NCBI RefSeq assembly: GCF_000296775.1
Contig: NZ_AJLE01000001.1
Coordinates: 1-64,000, forward strand
DNA length: 64,000 bases
Direction of reading: 5' to 3'
From: Sulfurovum sp. AR
Lineage (GTDB): Bacteria > Campylobacterota > Campylobacteria > Campylobacterales > Sulfurovaceae
The notes beneath the pieces are model-generated. The model was not told the DNA's origin. It worked only from the letters and a program-made list of their open reading frames with translations, and ran no database searches. Positions 17,940 to 28,500 of this stretch are shown one piece after another. The position numbers were made by a program, and so were the translations under genes. Each line of letters opens with the position of its first letter. Position 1 is the first letter of the stretch.

Positions 17940-19298
17940 ATGAAAAAATATCTTATTTTTCTTTTGGCTTGGCCCTTATTTGCCGGTTTAGATAATCTTG
18001 ATATTGATCAGGCTATTGCCATGCTCAAAAATAAGAATCTGGAATTAAAAATTTCCCATTTCAATGAACAGATGAAGGCATATGAAACTGCTGCTGCCAA
18101 AGGGAATCATTACGGTAAATTGGATGTGTCTGTATCAGGGATGCGTTCCAACGACGCAGGGAATGTATTTGGATTTAAGTTACAAAGCAGGGAAGCCACG
18201 TTTGGAGATTTTGGAGCACAAGAGTTCTTTGAGAACTACAATTCTGGTGCAGATCCATTTACACCGCCACCACAAGCATTAAATTATCCGGAAGCAAGAA
18301 ACCACTATCAGACAAAGATCTCTTATCTGCTGCCACTCTATACCGGTGGAAAACTCTCAGAGTATGGACGTATCACGGAAGCGATGCATCGCATGAGCCA
18401 GTGGGATACACAAAAACTTATCAATGAAAAGATCTTTCAGACCAAAAAAGCATTTTACGATATCTCTTTGGTAGAGAACTATATTGTAAACCTTTCCAAG
18501 ATCATTCAAAACATCAGTCGTTTGGAAGTGATCGTCAAAAGTATGGGTGAAGAGGGGTATACTCAAGAGATCGATCTGCTTGAGGTTCAGGCCCGTAAGG
18601 CAGAAGCAGAGAGTATGTACAACCAAGCCAAACTCAATAAAGACCTGGCCTATCAATTTCTTTCATTTTTATTGAACACAGAAGTAAGTTCCATCAAAAA
18701 GGTCAATGATATGGCACCACTACCAAAGGTGGAGACTGCAGAAGTAGAAAATCATAATATAGATATACAAAAAGCACTCTTGGGATTGCAGATCAGTGAA
18801 ATGGCCGTAAATGTTGAAAAAGCGAATTATTTGCCTACGGTCGGTGCTTTTGGTGAGTATGGGAGTGCAGATGATGAAATGTGGAATGAATTTCGAGACA
18901 AAGATGCTTATACCGTTGGGATCCAGTTGAAGTGGAATATATTTAATGGTGGAATTGATGCAGCAAATCTTGAAAAAGCAAAAGTAAATCATCTTAAAGT
19001 ACAAAATGAAGTTTCACTGGCTAAATCCGGTATTGCGTTGAAGGTAAAAAAACTTCAAACGGAGATCCTAAGTAGGAATGCGGATGTAAAGAGTTACCAA
19101 AAACAATTGCGTTTTGCACGAAAAGTCTATGAAAACTACCGTTCAAGATACCAGGAGGGTATTGTTTCAATTTCAGATGTACTCATGAAGCAATCCAAGG
19201 AATTGGAAGTATTGCTCAAGTTGCTTACGTTAAAGAATGAACGTAATACCAAGATATTTGAATTGAACAGTATTTTGAACAGAGGAGGAAATGTATGA
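17940..19298 (+). CDS. TolC family outer membrane efflux protein
   Basis: Outer-membrane channel of a tripartite efflux pump. The 452-residue protein has a signal peptide of about 16 residues, then two repeated heptad-rich helical regions characteristic of TolC (about 20-230 and 260-450), with the typical LPLYTGGKLSEYG and LKWNIFNGGIDAANLEKA strand/loop motifs. It leads a four-gene operon and overlaps the adaptor gene by 4 bases. Substrate unknown. Confidence 0.92.
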   Translation: MKKYLIFLLAWPLFAGLDNLDIDQAIAMLKNKNLELKISHFNEQMKAYETAAAKGNHYGKLDVSVSGMRSNDAGNVFGFKLQSREATFGDFGAQEFFENYNSGADPFTPPPQALNYPEARNHYQTKISYLLPLYTGGKLSEYGRITEAMHRMSQWDTQKLINEKIFQTKKAFYDISLVENYIVNLSKIIQNISRLEVIVKSMGEEGYTQEIDLLEVQARKAEAESMYNQAKLNKDLAYQFLSFLLNTEVSSIKKVNDMAPLPKVETAEVENHNIDIQKALLGLQISEMAVNVEKANYLPTVGAFGEYGSADDEMWNEFRDKDAYTVGIQLKWNIFNGGIDAANLEKAKVNHLKVQNEVSLAKSGIALKVKKLQTEILSRNADVKSYQKQLRFARKVYENYRSRYQEGIVSISDVLMKQSKELEVLLKLLTLKNERNTKIFELNSILNRGGNV

Positions 19299-20095
19299 AT
19301 CACTTTATGAGACTAATTGTTTTGGTATTGATGGTTACATCTGCACATGCTATAGAGATCGAATTAAGCGGTTCTGTCATATCGGATAATCAAAAGATAC
19401 TCACCAGTCGTTACATGGGGTATGTAAGAAATATGGCTGTATCCGAGGGTGACATTGTGAAGAAGGGACAACTGCTTTACGAGATCGATTCAAAAGAGAT
19501 AGAGTCAGCTGAGAGACAGGTGGACCTGGCTATTTCTCAAGCGAGACTCTCTCTACAGATGAATGAAAACCAATATAATAATGTGCTAACCAATCTTGCA
19601 AGACATGAAAGACTCTATGAGAAGAAGATGGTTTCCAAGTATGAATATGAAATGCTGCAACTTTCTGCCAAAAACCTTAAAGATATGGTTACCATTGCTG
19701 AACAGCAGGTGAAACAAGCCTTGGCGAAGAAAGATGAAGTATTGAATCAGTACAATTATTTGAAGATCCATGCACCCAATGATGGTGTCATTGTCGATAA
19801 ACGTCTCAATGAAGGTGAAATGGCAATTCCCGGTATGCCAGCAGTCACACTCACGGATCTGAGTAAGTTGAGTATCGTAGCAGAACTAAGTGAAACACAA
19901 TTAAAATATATCAATTTAGGTAAAAAGGTTGATATAGAGATACCTTCTATCGGTTTCAGTACAGTGGGTGAAATAAGTTCGATCATACCTAGTTCAAATC
20001 CTATGACGCACAAATTTAAGATCAAAATGAAATTTGATCGTAAGGATAGTGCTTCCGTTTATCCTGGTATGTATGCCAAAATCATGATCAAGTAG
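19295..20095 (+). CDS. RND efflux periplasmic adaptor (membrane fusion protein)
   Basis: HlyD/AcrA-type adaptor joining the TolC channel to the RND permease. The 266-residue protein has a signal peptide (about 1-19), a barrel-sandwich half (GYVRNMAVSEGDIVKKGQ near 50), a helical hairpin (about 85-155), the second lipoyl half (APNDGVIVDKRLNEGE near 163) and a beta-barrel region to the C-terminus. It is on the short side for AcrA-like proteins. It overlaps the TolC gene and precedes the permease by 6 bases. Confidence 0.9.
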   Translation: MNHFMRLIVLVLMVTSAHAIEIELSGSVISDNQKILTSRYMGYVRNMAVSEGDIVKKGQLLYEIDSKEIESAERQVDLAISQARLSLQMNENQYNNVLTNLARHERLYEKKMVSKYEYEMLQLSAKNLKDMVTIAEQQVKQALAKKDEVLNQYNYLKIHAPNDGVIVDKRLNEGEMAIPGMPAVTLTDLSKLSIVAELSETQLKYINLGKKVDIEIPSIGFSTVGEISSIIPSSNPMTHKFKIKMKFDRKDSASVYPGMYAKIMIK

Positions 20096-20101
20096 GCATG
20101 G

Positions 20102-21763
20102 ATGGAACATACACAAGAGTATAAAATAGTCAATATAGCAGGAAGACTTGCGAAAAGTTTTTTACGTAATCCCTTAACGATAGTTCTGGGTGCCATGTTA
20201 CTGCTGATCGGATATATAGCGCTCACGACAATGCCCAGAGAAGAAGATCCTCAAATTGCTATATCCGGCGGTGCTGTGATCGTTGCTATGCCGGGAGCTA
20301 CACCTCAAGAGGTAGAAAATATCATTATCAATCCCTTAGAACGTAAATTACGTGAAATACATGGGATCGAACATATCTATGGCATGGCAATGGAAAATGT
20401 AGGTATTGTGAATGTCATGTACTATATAGGTGAAGACAGGGAAGACTCAAATTTAAAACTCTATGACAAAGTCATGCAAAATATGGATCTTATGCCTAAG
20501 GGTGTTATGCAGCCAAGTGTCAAGCCCTTTGATATCGATATTGATATCCCTATCGTGACAGTGGCATTTTATCCCAAAGCAAAAAGTACTATAGACGAAG
20601 TTGAACTTTTTAAAACGGTCAGAAGAGTCCAGCAAAAAATCAATGCTGTTGACAATGTAGCTAAAACATTACTCAAAGGTGAGAGAAAAGCACAATATAA
20701 TATCGAAGTTGACATGGGAAAACTCTCAGCATATCACCTCTCTTTGGGACAGATCATGCAGGCAGTACAATCTTTGGCTGTTTCGGTACCTGATGTAAAG
20801 GGTAGAACGAAAGAGAATCACTTAGTGATCTTTGGTGTCAAAAATGCTATTGAAAGTGTGGATGATGTGGGGGATGTGATCGTGGCACAGTATATGGGGT
20901 CACCTATATACCTCAAAGATGTTGCAAAAGTAAGTGAGGGCGTTGATAGACAAAACTTTCAAACAGCAAAGATATTATTAAGAGAAGACAAGCATCATGA
21001 AAAGAGTGTAGAGCATGAACCGGCACCCTTACAACAAAGTATGAGTGAAGAGAAAAATCAAATCACACTCACCGTCGCAAAACTTGCAGGAACCAATGCG
21101 GTATTTGTTGCTGAAGATGTACTAGATGTGCTCAAAGAATATGAAGCAGAATTTGAAAAATTAGGTATTGGGTATTTGATCACAAGAAACTATGGTGTAC
21201 GGGCAAATGAGGCAGTCAATGAACTGATGCATCACTTGATCATTACGATCGTGATCATCGCTTTAATGTTGGTTTTTGCTTTGGGGTGGAGAGAATCTAT
21301 CATTGTAACATTTACGGTACCGGCCATTTTGGCAGTCACACTGTTTACTGCATGGATGACAGGGCAGACCATGAACAGGATCACACTTTTTGCACTCTTG
21401 CTCTCCTTGGGATTACTTGTGGATGCTGCTATTATCGTGATTGAAAATATTCATAGACATTTACACAGCCATGGGGTTGAAAGCAAAGAGATGGATGCAC
21501 TTTTAGTGGAAGCAACAGATGAGATCGGTGCACCGACAAATATCGCAACATTGGCTATTATCTTAACGATGGTTCCTATGGCATTTGTTGGCGGGATGAT
21601 GGGGTCATTTATGAAACCTATCCCCTATAATGTACCTGTTGCACTGATCGCTTCATTGTTTGTAGCCTATATCTTTACGCCTTATTTGAGTTTAAAGTTA
21701 TTGAAAAAACCAGAGCATGGTCAAGATTATGAATCGGATGAGGAAGAAGGATCAATAGAATGA
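20102..21763 (+). CDS. RND efflux permease, N-terminal half (split gene)
   Basis: This 553-residue protein covers only the first half of an AcrB-type permease: TM1 near 29-48, the porter/docking region to about 370, then TM2-TM6 to about 535, ending in an acidic cytoplasmic tail. The TM4 proton-relay region reads GLLVDAAIIVIENIHRH near 437, keeping one of the two AcrB aspartates. The stop overlaps the next gene by 4 bases (ATGA). The break is exactly at the boundary between the two pseudo-symmetric halves, so I read it as a genuine split permease, not a decayed gene. Confidence 0.88.
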   Translation: MEHTQEYKIVNIAGRLAKSFLRNPLTIVLGAMLLLIGYIALTTMPREEDPQIAISGGAVIVAMPGATPQEVENIIINPLERKLREIHGIEHIYGMAMENVGIVNVMYYIGEDREDSNLKLYDKVMQNMDLMPKGVMQPSVKPFDIDIDIPIVTVAFYPKAKSTIDEVELFKTVRRVQQKINAVDNVAKTLLKGERKAQYNIEVDMGKLSAYHLSLGQIMQAVQSLAVSVPDVKGRTKENHLVIFGVKNAIESVDDVGDVIVAQYMGSPIYLKDVAKVSEGVDRQNFQTAKILLREDKHHEKSVEHEPAPLQQSMSEEKNQITLTVAKLAGTNAVFVAEDVLDVLKEYEAEFEKLGIGYLITRNYGVRANEAVNELMHHLIITIVIIALMLVFALGWRESIIVTFTVPAILAVTLFTAWMTGQTMNRITLFALLLSLGLLVDAAIIVIENIHRHLHSHGVESKEMDALLVEATDEIGAPTNIATLAIILTMVPMAFVGGMMGSFMKPIPYNVPVALIASLFVAYIFTPYLSLKLLKKPEHGQDYESDEEEGSIE

Positions 21764-23484
21764 AAAAATTTGAAAGTTTTATTTATGATATTCTTGATAA
21801 CAAGTCAAAGAAAAAACTGGTAATTACTTTAACTGCTGCAGCATTTTTCTTGGCACTTTTAATGTTTCCGACTAAATTGGTACGGGCAAAAATGTTACCG
21901 GGGAAAAGTGATAATACATTTTCTATTTATATTGATACACCTACAGGTTCCTCTATAGAACAGACAAAGGCTGTAAGTGACTGTGTAATTGACTTTATCA
22001 AACAAGAAGATGAAGTGATGAATATAGAGCTTTTCCTAGGACAGGGTATTCCACTTGATTATGCAGGGTTGGTCAAAGGTACAAGTATGAAACGTAATGA
22101 AAATGTTTCAGAGATATGTGTAAACCTTACGGACAAGCATCATCGTGAAGAACCGTCATTTCTTATGGTACAGCGTTTAAGACCTAAGATACAGGAGGGA
22201 TGTAGCTCTTTGACAAAGGGTACGAGCATTAAATTTATAGAGCAGCCATCCGGACCACCAACCATGGCATCCATCGTTGTTGAAGTGCATGGTGATGATC
22301 TAGAAAAAATAAGAGGTCTCGCTGTGGAGGTAGCAGATGTGTTATCACAAACAGAAGGTTTGGTTGATATAGATGTGATGGCAGATGAAGAGTATGAAAG
22401 ATATGAACTTATACCAGACAAAGATAAAATTGCCAGAAGCGGTTTAGGTGTGGATCAGGTAAACAATATCATCTACCTTGCTTTTGAAGGTATGGTCATC
22501 GCACATAAGAATTCTCAAAATTCACCCGATCAGATACCGATATTTTTAGTATTGGATAATAGCAGTAAGAAATTACCTCTATCAAATGAAGATGCATTGC
22601 AAAGCAAACTCTCTTCATTGAACTTAATGAATAAGCAGGGTATGATGGTCTCATTGAGTGAAGTGGTTACGATCCGTAAAGTGAAGTCAAATCCTATGAT
22701 CATGCATAAAAATCTTTCCCGTATGATCAATGTGATCGCAGAAACTGATATGGTTTCACAAGTATATCCCCTTTTGGATGCACGCAGTATGATGCTTGAA
22801 AAATTTGAAAAAGAGTATATTGTGACTACAGCAGGATTGTCAACGCATATGTTTGATTTTACTTTAGAAGACAAAAAAACACATGAAAAATTCCATATCT
22901 TTTGGGATGGTGAAATGAAAGTGACACTTGATACTTTCAGGGATCTTGGTGCTGCATTTATCACTGCTTTGATACTGATCTTCCTGTTATTGGTCATTTA
23001 TTATAAGAGTTTTGTGATCAGTGGTATGGTCCTGTTAGGTTCATTCCTCTCACTTATCGGGGTGATCGTAGGACACTGGGTGGCAAACTGGTTCACTTCT
23101 GAGACATTCTTTCTGACGGCTACTTCTCTTATCGGGTTTATCGCCTTGATAGGGATAAGTTCAAGAAACTCACTGCTTCTTATAGATTTTGCGAAGTCTT
23201 TGATGGAGATGGAGGGTATCAAAAAACGTAGAGCTATCGCTATTGCAGCAGCAACCAGGGCAAAGCCTATTGCTTTGACAGCCGTTGCTATTATTTTGGG
23301 GTCTGCACTGCTGGCCGGAGATCCGGTATTTGGCGGGCTTGGTGTCGCACTTATTTCAGGTACGGTTGCAGCTGTATTTGTTTCACTGCTTTTTATCCCA
23401 GTACTGATGGATAATGCAAAATCAATGGATTTTGAGCCAGTGCACCCTTCTGAAGAACATCGTAATATTTCTATCACCAAGTGA
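21760..23484 (+). CDS. RND efflux permease, C-terminal half (split gene)
   Basis: The 574-residue protein starts with a short cytoplasmic helix and TM7 (about 19-39), then the second porter/docking region and TM8-TM12 (about 395-550). TM10 has GISSRNSLLLIDFAK near 465, Arg in place of the AcrB Lys. It has its own ribosome site, AGGAAGAAGG at 21741-21750, and an ATGA overlap with the N-half, so both halves should be made in equal amounts and assemble together. Combined length, about 1127 residues, matches or slightly exceeds a normal RND permease. Confidence 0.88.
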   Translation: MKKFESFIYDILDNKSKKKLVITLTAAAFFLALLMFPTKLVRAKMLPGKSDNTFSIYIDTPTGSSIEQTKAVSDCVIDFIKQEDEVMNIELFLGQGIPLDYAGLVKGTSMKRNENVSEICVNLTDKHHREEPSFLMVQRLRPKIQEGCSSLTKGTSIKFIEQPSGPPTMASIVVEVHGDDLEKIRGLAVEVADVLSQTEGLVDIDVMADEEYERYELIPDKDKIARSGLGVDQVNNIIYLAFEGMVIAHKNSQNSPDQIPIFLVLDNSSKKLPLSNEDALQSKLSSLNLMNKQGMMVSLSEVVTIRKVKSNPMIMHKNLSRMINVIAETDMVSQVYPLLDARSMMLEKFEKEYIVTTAGLSTHMFDFTLEDKKTHEKFHIFWDGEMKVTLDTFRDLGAAFITALILIFLLLVIYYKSFVISGMVLLGSFLSLIGVIVGHWVANWFTSETFFLTATSLIGFIALIGISSRNSLLLIDFAKSLMEMEGIKKRRAIAIAAATRAKPIALTAVAIILGSALLAGDPVFGGLGVALISGTVAAVFVSLLFIPVLMDNAKSMDFEPVHPSEEHRNISITK

Positions 23485-23537
23485 TCCTCTGTTGGTCCCT
23501 ATTGAGGGCCCACTACAATATTTTACCAAGCATTTGC

Positions 23538-23543
23538 TATAAT
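23538..23543 (+). promoter_or_regulatory. efp -10 box
   Basis: TATAAT, 26 bases before the efp ATG; preceded by a small G+C-rich hairpin near 23491-23511 that may terminate the efflux operon. Confidence 0.5.
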
Positions 23544-23568
23544 CATGCATTATTTTTAAGGAGCTACA

Positions 23569-24135
23569 ATGGCTACAGTTGGAATGGGTGATATCAAAAA
23601 AGGTACAAGACTCGAAATTACAGGAAACCCGTATAAGGTGACGGATTTTCAACATGTGAAACCAGGTAAAGGTGCAGCATTTGTACGTATGAAGATCAAA
23701 AACCTTGCTACAGGAAAAACGATTGAAAAAACCGTACATGCAGGTGATAAATTTGATGTACCGGAACTTGAACAAAAAACGATGCAATATCTTTATGATG
23801 ATGGTGAGTTTTTACAGTTTATGGATACGACAACGTTTGAACAGATCGGGCTTACACATGAACAAGTAGGTAAAGATACGTTTGATTTTATGATAGACGG
23901 TATGGAGGCGGAAGTCCTATTCCATGGAGGTCAAGCGATCTCTGTTGAGATACCTCAAACGGTTGTACTTAAAATCGTAGAAACACCGCCTAACTTCAAA
24001 GGTGATTCACAAGGTGGGAAAAAACCGGCTACACTTGAAAGTGGTGCTGTCGTACAAGTACCTTTCCATGTGCTTGAAGGTGAAATGATCAAAGTAGATA
24101 CAGTTGAGGGTAAATATTTGGAGAAAGCCAAATAA
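23569..24135 (+). CDS. efp: Translation elongation factor P
   Basis: EF-P relieves ribosome stalling at proline runs. The 188-residue protein has the three OB-like domains of the family. The loop that contacts the peptidyl-transferase centre reads [10 protein letters not shown], with Lys near residue 34, the residue that is beta-lysylated in many bacteria; no epmA or epmB is in this window. AAGGAG lies upstream of the ATG. A strong terminator follows at 24176-24227. Confidence 0.97.
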   Translation: MATVGMGDIKKGTRLEITGNPYKVTDFQHVKPGKGAAFVRMKIKNLATGKTIEKTVHAGDKFDVPELEQKTMQYLYDDGEFLQFMDTTTFEQIGLTHEQVGKDTFDFMIDGMEAEVLFHGGQAISVEIPQTVVLKIVETPPNFKGDSQGGKKPATLESGAVVQVPFHVLEGEMIKVDTVEGKYLEKAK

Positions 24136-24175
24136 ATACTTTTCTGGTTTTCATCTACAAACCTATCTTGAGACT

Positions 24176-24227
24176 GAACCATCCAAATAAAATACCTTTG
24201 GATGGTTCAATGACTTCTTTTTTTTTT
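24176..24227 (+). terminator. efp terminator
   Basis: GAACCATCCAAA 24176-24187 pairs perfectly with TTTGGATGGTTC 24197-24208; a long T-run follows around 24218-24227. Confidence 0.75.
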
Positions 24228-24459
24228 CTCTCTCTCATATATACCTTATTAACTATTTTTTTGCATTGCATCTGTTATGAAAGTTATGGTGCTATATGGT
24301 TTGTTACGAAAGGTGCTGGATTAAACGCTGCGAAAAGTCATTGAGTTTGGAATACATATTAAGAAAGTAGATACTTTCTTAATATTTGTTTGGAGCAAAT
24401 GTCTATGTATCAAGACACTTTTTTAAGAGTAGTTAATACGCATTCGCGTATAGAGTATC
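24228..24459. other. Gene-free interval between efp terminator and a small secreted protein gene
   Basis: No convincing gene is seen. One plus-strand frame stays open for about 25 codons to a TGA near 24345 and reads like a protein C-terminus (AIWFVTKGAGLNAAKSH), possibly a gene remnant. The interval also holds the perfect palindrome at 24356-24385 and an ATACGC/GCGTAT hairpin at 24436-24451 next to the stop of the minus-strand gene. Confidence 0.4.
24356..24385. repeat. Perfect 14-bp inverted repeat with 2-nt spacer
   Basis: ATATTAAGAAAGTA 24356-24369 and TACTTTCTTAATAT 24372-24385 are exact inverted copies separated by GA. No T-run follows, so it is not a standard terminator. It may be a protein-binding palindrome or a remnant of an element end. 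Confidence 0.6.
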
Positions 24460-24654
24460 TTAACTGTGTTTAGCTTTAGAATCTTCAGTTGTTTTCGGTT
24501 GAGCGGAAACTTTCACTGATGTCTCTTGAGAATCTTTTGTGAGTGTAAGTGCAGCTTGTTTCATATCTTCAAACATCTCTCCAAAACTAAAGTCTGCTTG
24601 TACATTTGTTAATAAAGCCGCGAATGCTACTGCTGTAACGATGATTTTTTTCAT
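24460..24654 (-). CDS. Small secreted hypothetical protein
   Basis: A 64-residue protein with a clear signal peptide (MKKIIVTAVAFAALLTNVQA, cleavage after about residue 20) and a mature part of about 44 polar residues, including a short helical segment (FGEMFEDMKQAALTL) and a Lys/Ser/Thr-rich tail. AAGG is present upstream on the minus strand. No family recognised; probably periplasmic. A long A+T-rich divergent region separates it from the DJ-1 gene. Confidence 0.65.
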   Translation of the reverse strand: MKKIIVTAVAFAALLTNVQADFSFGEMFEDMKQAALTLTKDSQETSVKVSAQPKTTEDSKAKHS

Positions 24655-24851
24655 ATGTGTAACCTTTTTTATAAATTATTTATAAATACTATCAATTATT
24701 ATTTTATATATATCTTAAATCTAAACATAAATTATAATTTTTACAAATATAATATTATTATGTAATAACTATTTTAAGTTGAAACTATATGTAATGGTCA
24801 TTTCCGGATCGTATCTATTTTAACATTAGTATTTACTAATAGGTAAGTTGT

Positions 24852-24857
24852 TATAAT
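24852..24857 (+). promoter_or_regulatory. -10 box of the DJ-1 family gene
   Basis: TATAAT at 24852-24857. The leader that follows contains AGCGT 24869-24873 that can pair with ACGCT before the ribosome site AAAGGA. Confidence 0.5.
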
Positions 24858-24911
24858 CGTGTCATTACAGCGTTCTTTTAGAAGAGTATGACGCTACACA
24901 AAGGATGAAAT

Positions 24912-25472
24912 ATGGCAAGTGTATTAATACCTATAGCAAAAGGTTTTGAAGAGTTAGAAGCGGTAGCTCTCATAGATGTGATGCGTCGTGGGGGTATAGA
25001 GGTGCGTGTAGCATATTTGGAAGATCAGTTCCAGGGCGATTTGGTCTTGGGAGCAAACGGAATCACACTGCAGGCGGATACTTCCATCAAAAATGTCATC
25101 AGTGATGACTTTGATATGATGGTGCTTCCCGGCGGTTGGGGTGGCACACATGCTTTGGCTGAAAATGCAAGGGTGATTGAACTTTTGCAAGAGTTTAAAG
25201 CTACAAAAGTGGTAGGTGCCATGTGTGCTGCACCTTTCGCACTTAAAAAAGCCGGTGTTCTAGGCAGTGAATATACCTGTTACCCCGGTGCCAAAGAGGA
25301 TATAGACCATCCTGGATACAGAGATGATATGAAAGTGGTGACCGATGGAAATGTTATGACTTCTCAGGGCCCTGGTACCGCTGTCTGTTTTGGGCTTGCC
25401 ATTGTAGAAAGACTGGTAGGTAAAGAGAGTATGCAAGCTGTAAAAGATGGGATGCTTTTAGACTATTGTTAA
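24912..25472 (+). CDS. DJ-1/PfpI family protein
   Basis: DJ-1 proteins of the YajL/ThiJ branch protect against oxidative or carbonyl damage; deglycase and chaperone roles have been proposed. The 186-residue protein has FEELEA near residue 12 (the conserved Glu), PGGWGG near 73 and the nucleophilic elbow GAMCAAP with Cys105, plus DIDHPGYRDD. Length fits the family. AAAGGA is upstream. It stands alone before dnaE. Confidence 0.93.
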   Translation: MASVLIPIAKGFEELEAVALIDVMRRGGIEVRVAYLEDQFQGDLVLGANGITLQADTSIKNVISDDFDMMVLPGGWGGTHALAENARVIELLQEFKATKVVGAMCAAPFALKKAGVLGSEYTCYPGAKEDIDHPGYRDDMKVVTDGNVMTSQGPGTAVCFGLAIVERLVGKESMQAVKDGMLLDYC

Positions 25473-25532
25473 GAAACTACCCGTCATACATTTTTTCTAC
25501 TTTATTTCAATCTATTTTTACCTAACCTTTGC

Positions 25533-25538
25533 TATATT
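25533..25538 (+). promoter_or_regulatory. dnaE -10 box
   Basis: TATATT at 25533-25538 predicts a start near 25546, downstream of the in-frame ATG at 25529, which supports the dnaE start at 25565. Confidence 0.45.
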
Positions 25539-25564
25539 GGAATCAATATTTTCAAAGGTTACCC

Positions 25565-28500
25565 ATGTCAGAAGAACCAAAAGCAAAACCTCAATTTACA
25601 CATCTTCACTTACATACTGAATACTCGCTGCTTGATGGTGCGAATAAGATCAAAGCACTTGCCAAAAAGATCAAAGAGCAGGGGATGACCTCCGTAGCCA
25701 TGACGGATCATGGCAATATGTTCGGTACCATTGACTTTTATAATACCATGCGTAATGAGGGGATCAAACCGATCATCGGGATGGAAGCCTATGTCCATAA
25801 CCAGGAAGACCTGGGAGATAAATCTATACGCCAGCGCTTTCACCTCTGTCTCTATGCTAAAAATGAAGTGGGTTATAAAAACCTGATGTACCTGAGTTCA
25901 CGTGCCTATATCGATGGATTTTACTACTATCCTCGTATCAACTGGGACCTTCTGAAAGAGAATAGTGAGGGGCTAATCTGCTCTTCTGCCTGTTTGCAAG
26001 GGGAAGTCAACTGGCATATGAATCTTTCAGAGAGGAATGTAAAGTTCGGTGCCAAAGGGTATGAGGAGGCAAAAAAAGTTGCCTTGAAATATAAAGATGT
26101 CTTTGGTGATGATTTTTACCTTGAGTTGATGCGTCACGGTATCGGTGATCAGCATCGTATCGATAAGCAGATCATACAACTTTCACAAGAGACCGGCATC
26201 AAGATCGTAGCCACCAATGATACGCATTATACAGAACAAAAAGATGCCGATGCCCATGAAGCATTTATGTGTATCGCAATGAACAAACTTTATGATGACC
26301 CCAACCGTCTGCGCCATTCGGTCCATGAGTTTTATGTGAAATCACCAGAACAGATGGCGGAACTTTTTGCTGATATCCCTGAAGCCATTGAACATACCCA
26401 GGAGATCGCTGATAAATGTAATTTGGAGATCAAACTGGGAGATCCTACACCGCCTAACTTTAAATTTGCCAGGGAGCGTGCAGAAGCCATTGGTCTAGTA
26501 CTCCCTGAACCAGATAAAGAGTATTCACTAGAGAACGATAAAGTACTTTTTATAGAGGAGTCACGTAGAGGACTTGAGAGACGCTTAGAGATCGTACCTG
26601 CAGAGAAACACCAAGAGTATAGAGATAGACTTCAAGTCGAGATAGACATTATCAATAATATGAAGTTCCCGGGCTACATGCTGATCGTATGGGATTTTGT
26701 AGATGCTGCAAAACAGATGGGTATTCCCGTAGGACCAGGACGTGGTTCTGCGGCAGGTTCTCTTGTGGCCTATTCACTGAAGATCACAGATATCGACCCC
26801 ATGCCGTACGGACTGCTCTTTGAGCGTTTCTTGAATCCTGAACGTATCTCCATGCCGGATATCGATATGGACTTCTGTCAGGCCCGCCGTCAGGAGATAC
26901 TTGATTATGTGGTGGAAAAATACGGCCGGGTCAACGTGGCTCAGATCATTACCTTTGGTAAACTTTTGGCAAAAGGGGTCATCCGTGATGTGGCACGCGT
27001 CCTTGATATGCCTTACTCCAAAGCAGATGCTATGGCTAAACTTATCCCAGATGAACTGGGGATTGATCTGAAAAACTCTTATGAAAAAGAACCTAAGATC
27101 AAGGAACTCTTAGAGAGTGATCCACAGGCAAAACGTACCTGGGAGTATGCATTGGCGCTTGAGGGACTCAACCGTAATGCAGGAACACATGCTGCGGGTG
27201 TGGTGATCTCCAATGAACCGCTCTGGCAAAAGACGCCTCTATTTAAACCGACAGGGCTTGATACACTTGCAACACAGTACAGCGGAAAATATGTAGAAGA
27301 TGTGGATCTCATCAAGTTTGACTTTTTGGGATTGAAAACACTTACCGTGATAGAAGAAGCACTGAAACTTGTAGAGAAGAGACATGGCAAACGTATCAAT
27401 TTCGTCGAAGAGAATATCGAAGACAAAGAGGTCTATGATTATATCAGTACCGGGGAGACACTGGGACTCTTCCAGATAGAATCAGCTGGTATGCAGGACT
27501 TGGCAAAAAAACTGAAACCAAACGGTTTTGAGGATGTCATTGCGATGCTCGCACTTTACCGTCCGGGACCGATGGAGTCAGGGATGCTTGATGACTTTGT
27601 TGAGCGTAAGCACGGAAGGGCAGAGATCACCTACTCTTTCCCTGAACTGGAACCTATTCTCAAACCGACCTATGGGGTGATCGTATACCAAGAACAGGTC
27701 ATGCAGATCGTACAGACCATCGGTGGATTCAGTCTTGGTGGTGCGGACCTGGTGCGTAGGGCGATGGGTAAGAAGATCAAAGAGGAGATGGATAAACTCA
27801 AAGGACAGTTTGCCGATGGAGCAGAGAAAAAAGGGTTTGACAGAGAAAAAGCAGCAGATCTTTTCGATCTTATCGTAAAGTTTGCAGGCTATGGTTTTAA
27901 CAAATCTCACTCTGCTGCGTACGCGATGATCACATTTTATACTTCTTATTTGAAGCATTATTATCCGACAGAGTTTATGGCGGCTATCCTAACACTGGAA
28001 AAGAACAATACAGACAAAGTGGTTAAATACGTAGATGAACTCAAACGTATGGGTATTAAACTTCTTCCACCGGATATTAACCGTTCAGGGCTTGTATTTG
28101 AAGCACGTAAGGTTGATGGTGATGAGGTCGTTATGTTTGGTATGGGAGCCATTAAAGGTGCAGGTGATATCGCTATAAATACTATGCTTAAAGCGAGGGA
28201 AGAGGGAGAGTTCAAAGACTTTTCTGACTTTGTCTCGCGCATAGACTCAAGCAAAGTCAATAAAAAGGTCATTGAATCATTGATCAAGGCAGGAGCCCTT
28301 GATAGCTTTGGATATAGTCGTAAAGCGATGCTTTCACAAATAGAGGAGATCATAGAGTCTGCTAAGAAAGCAGGAGATGCCAAGAAACAAGCTGTGGGTT
28401 CACTGTTTGGAGAGGGTGCGGAGATGACTGCTGTGACTTTAGAACTTTCTCACATGACAGAGTTTGAACCCATGGAAATTCTGGAGATGGAAAAAGAATC

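Noticed and set aside
20102-23484. Sequencing frameshift in the RND permease
   Set aside because: Not fully excluded, but the ATGA overlap, ribosome site and cut exactly between halves favour a real split.
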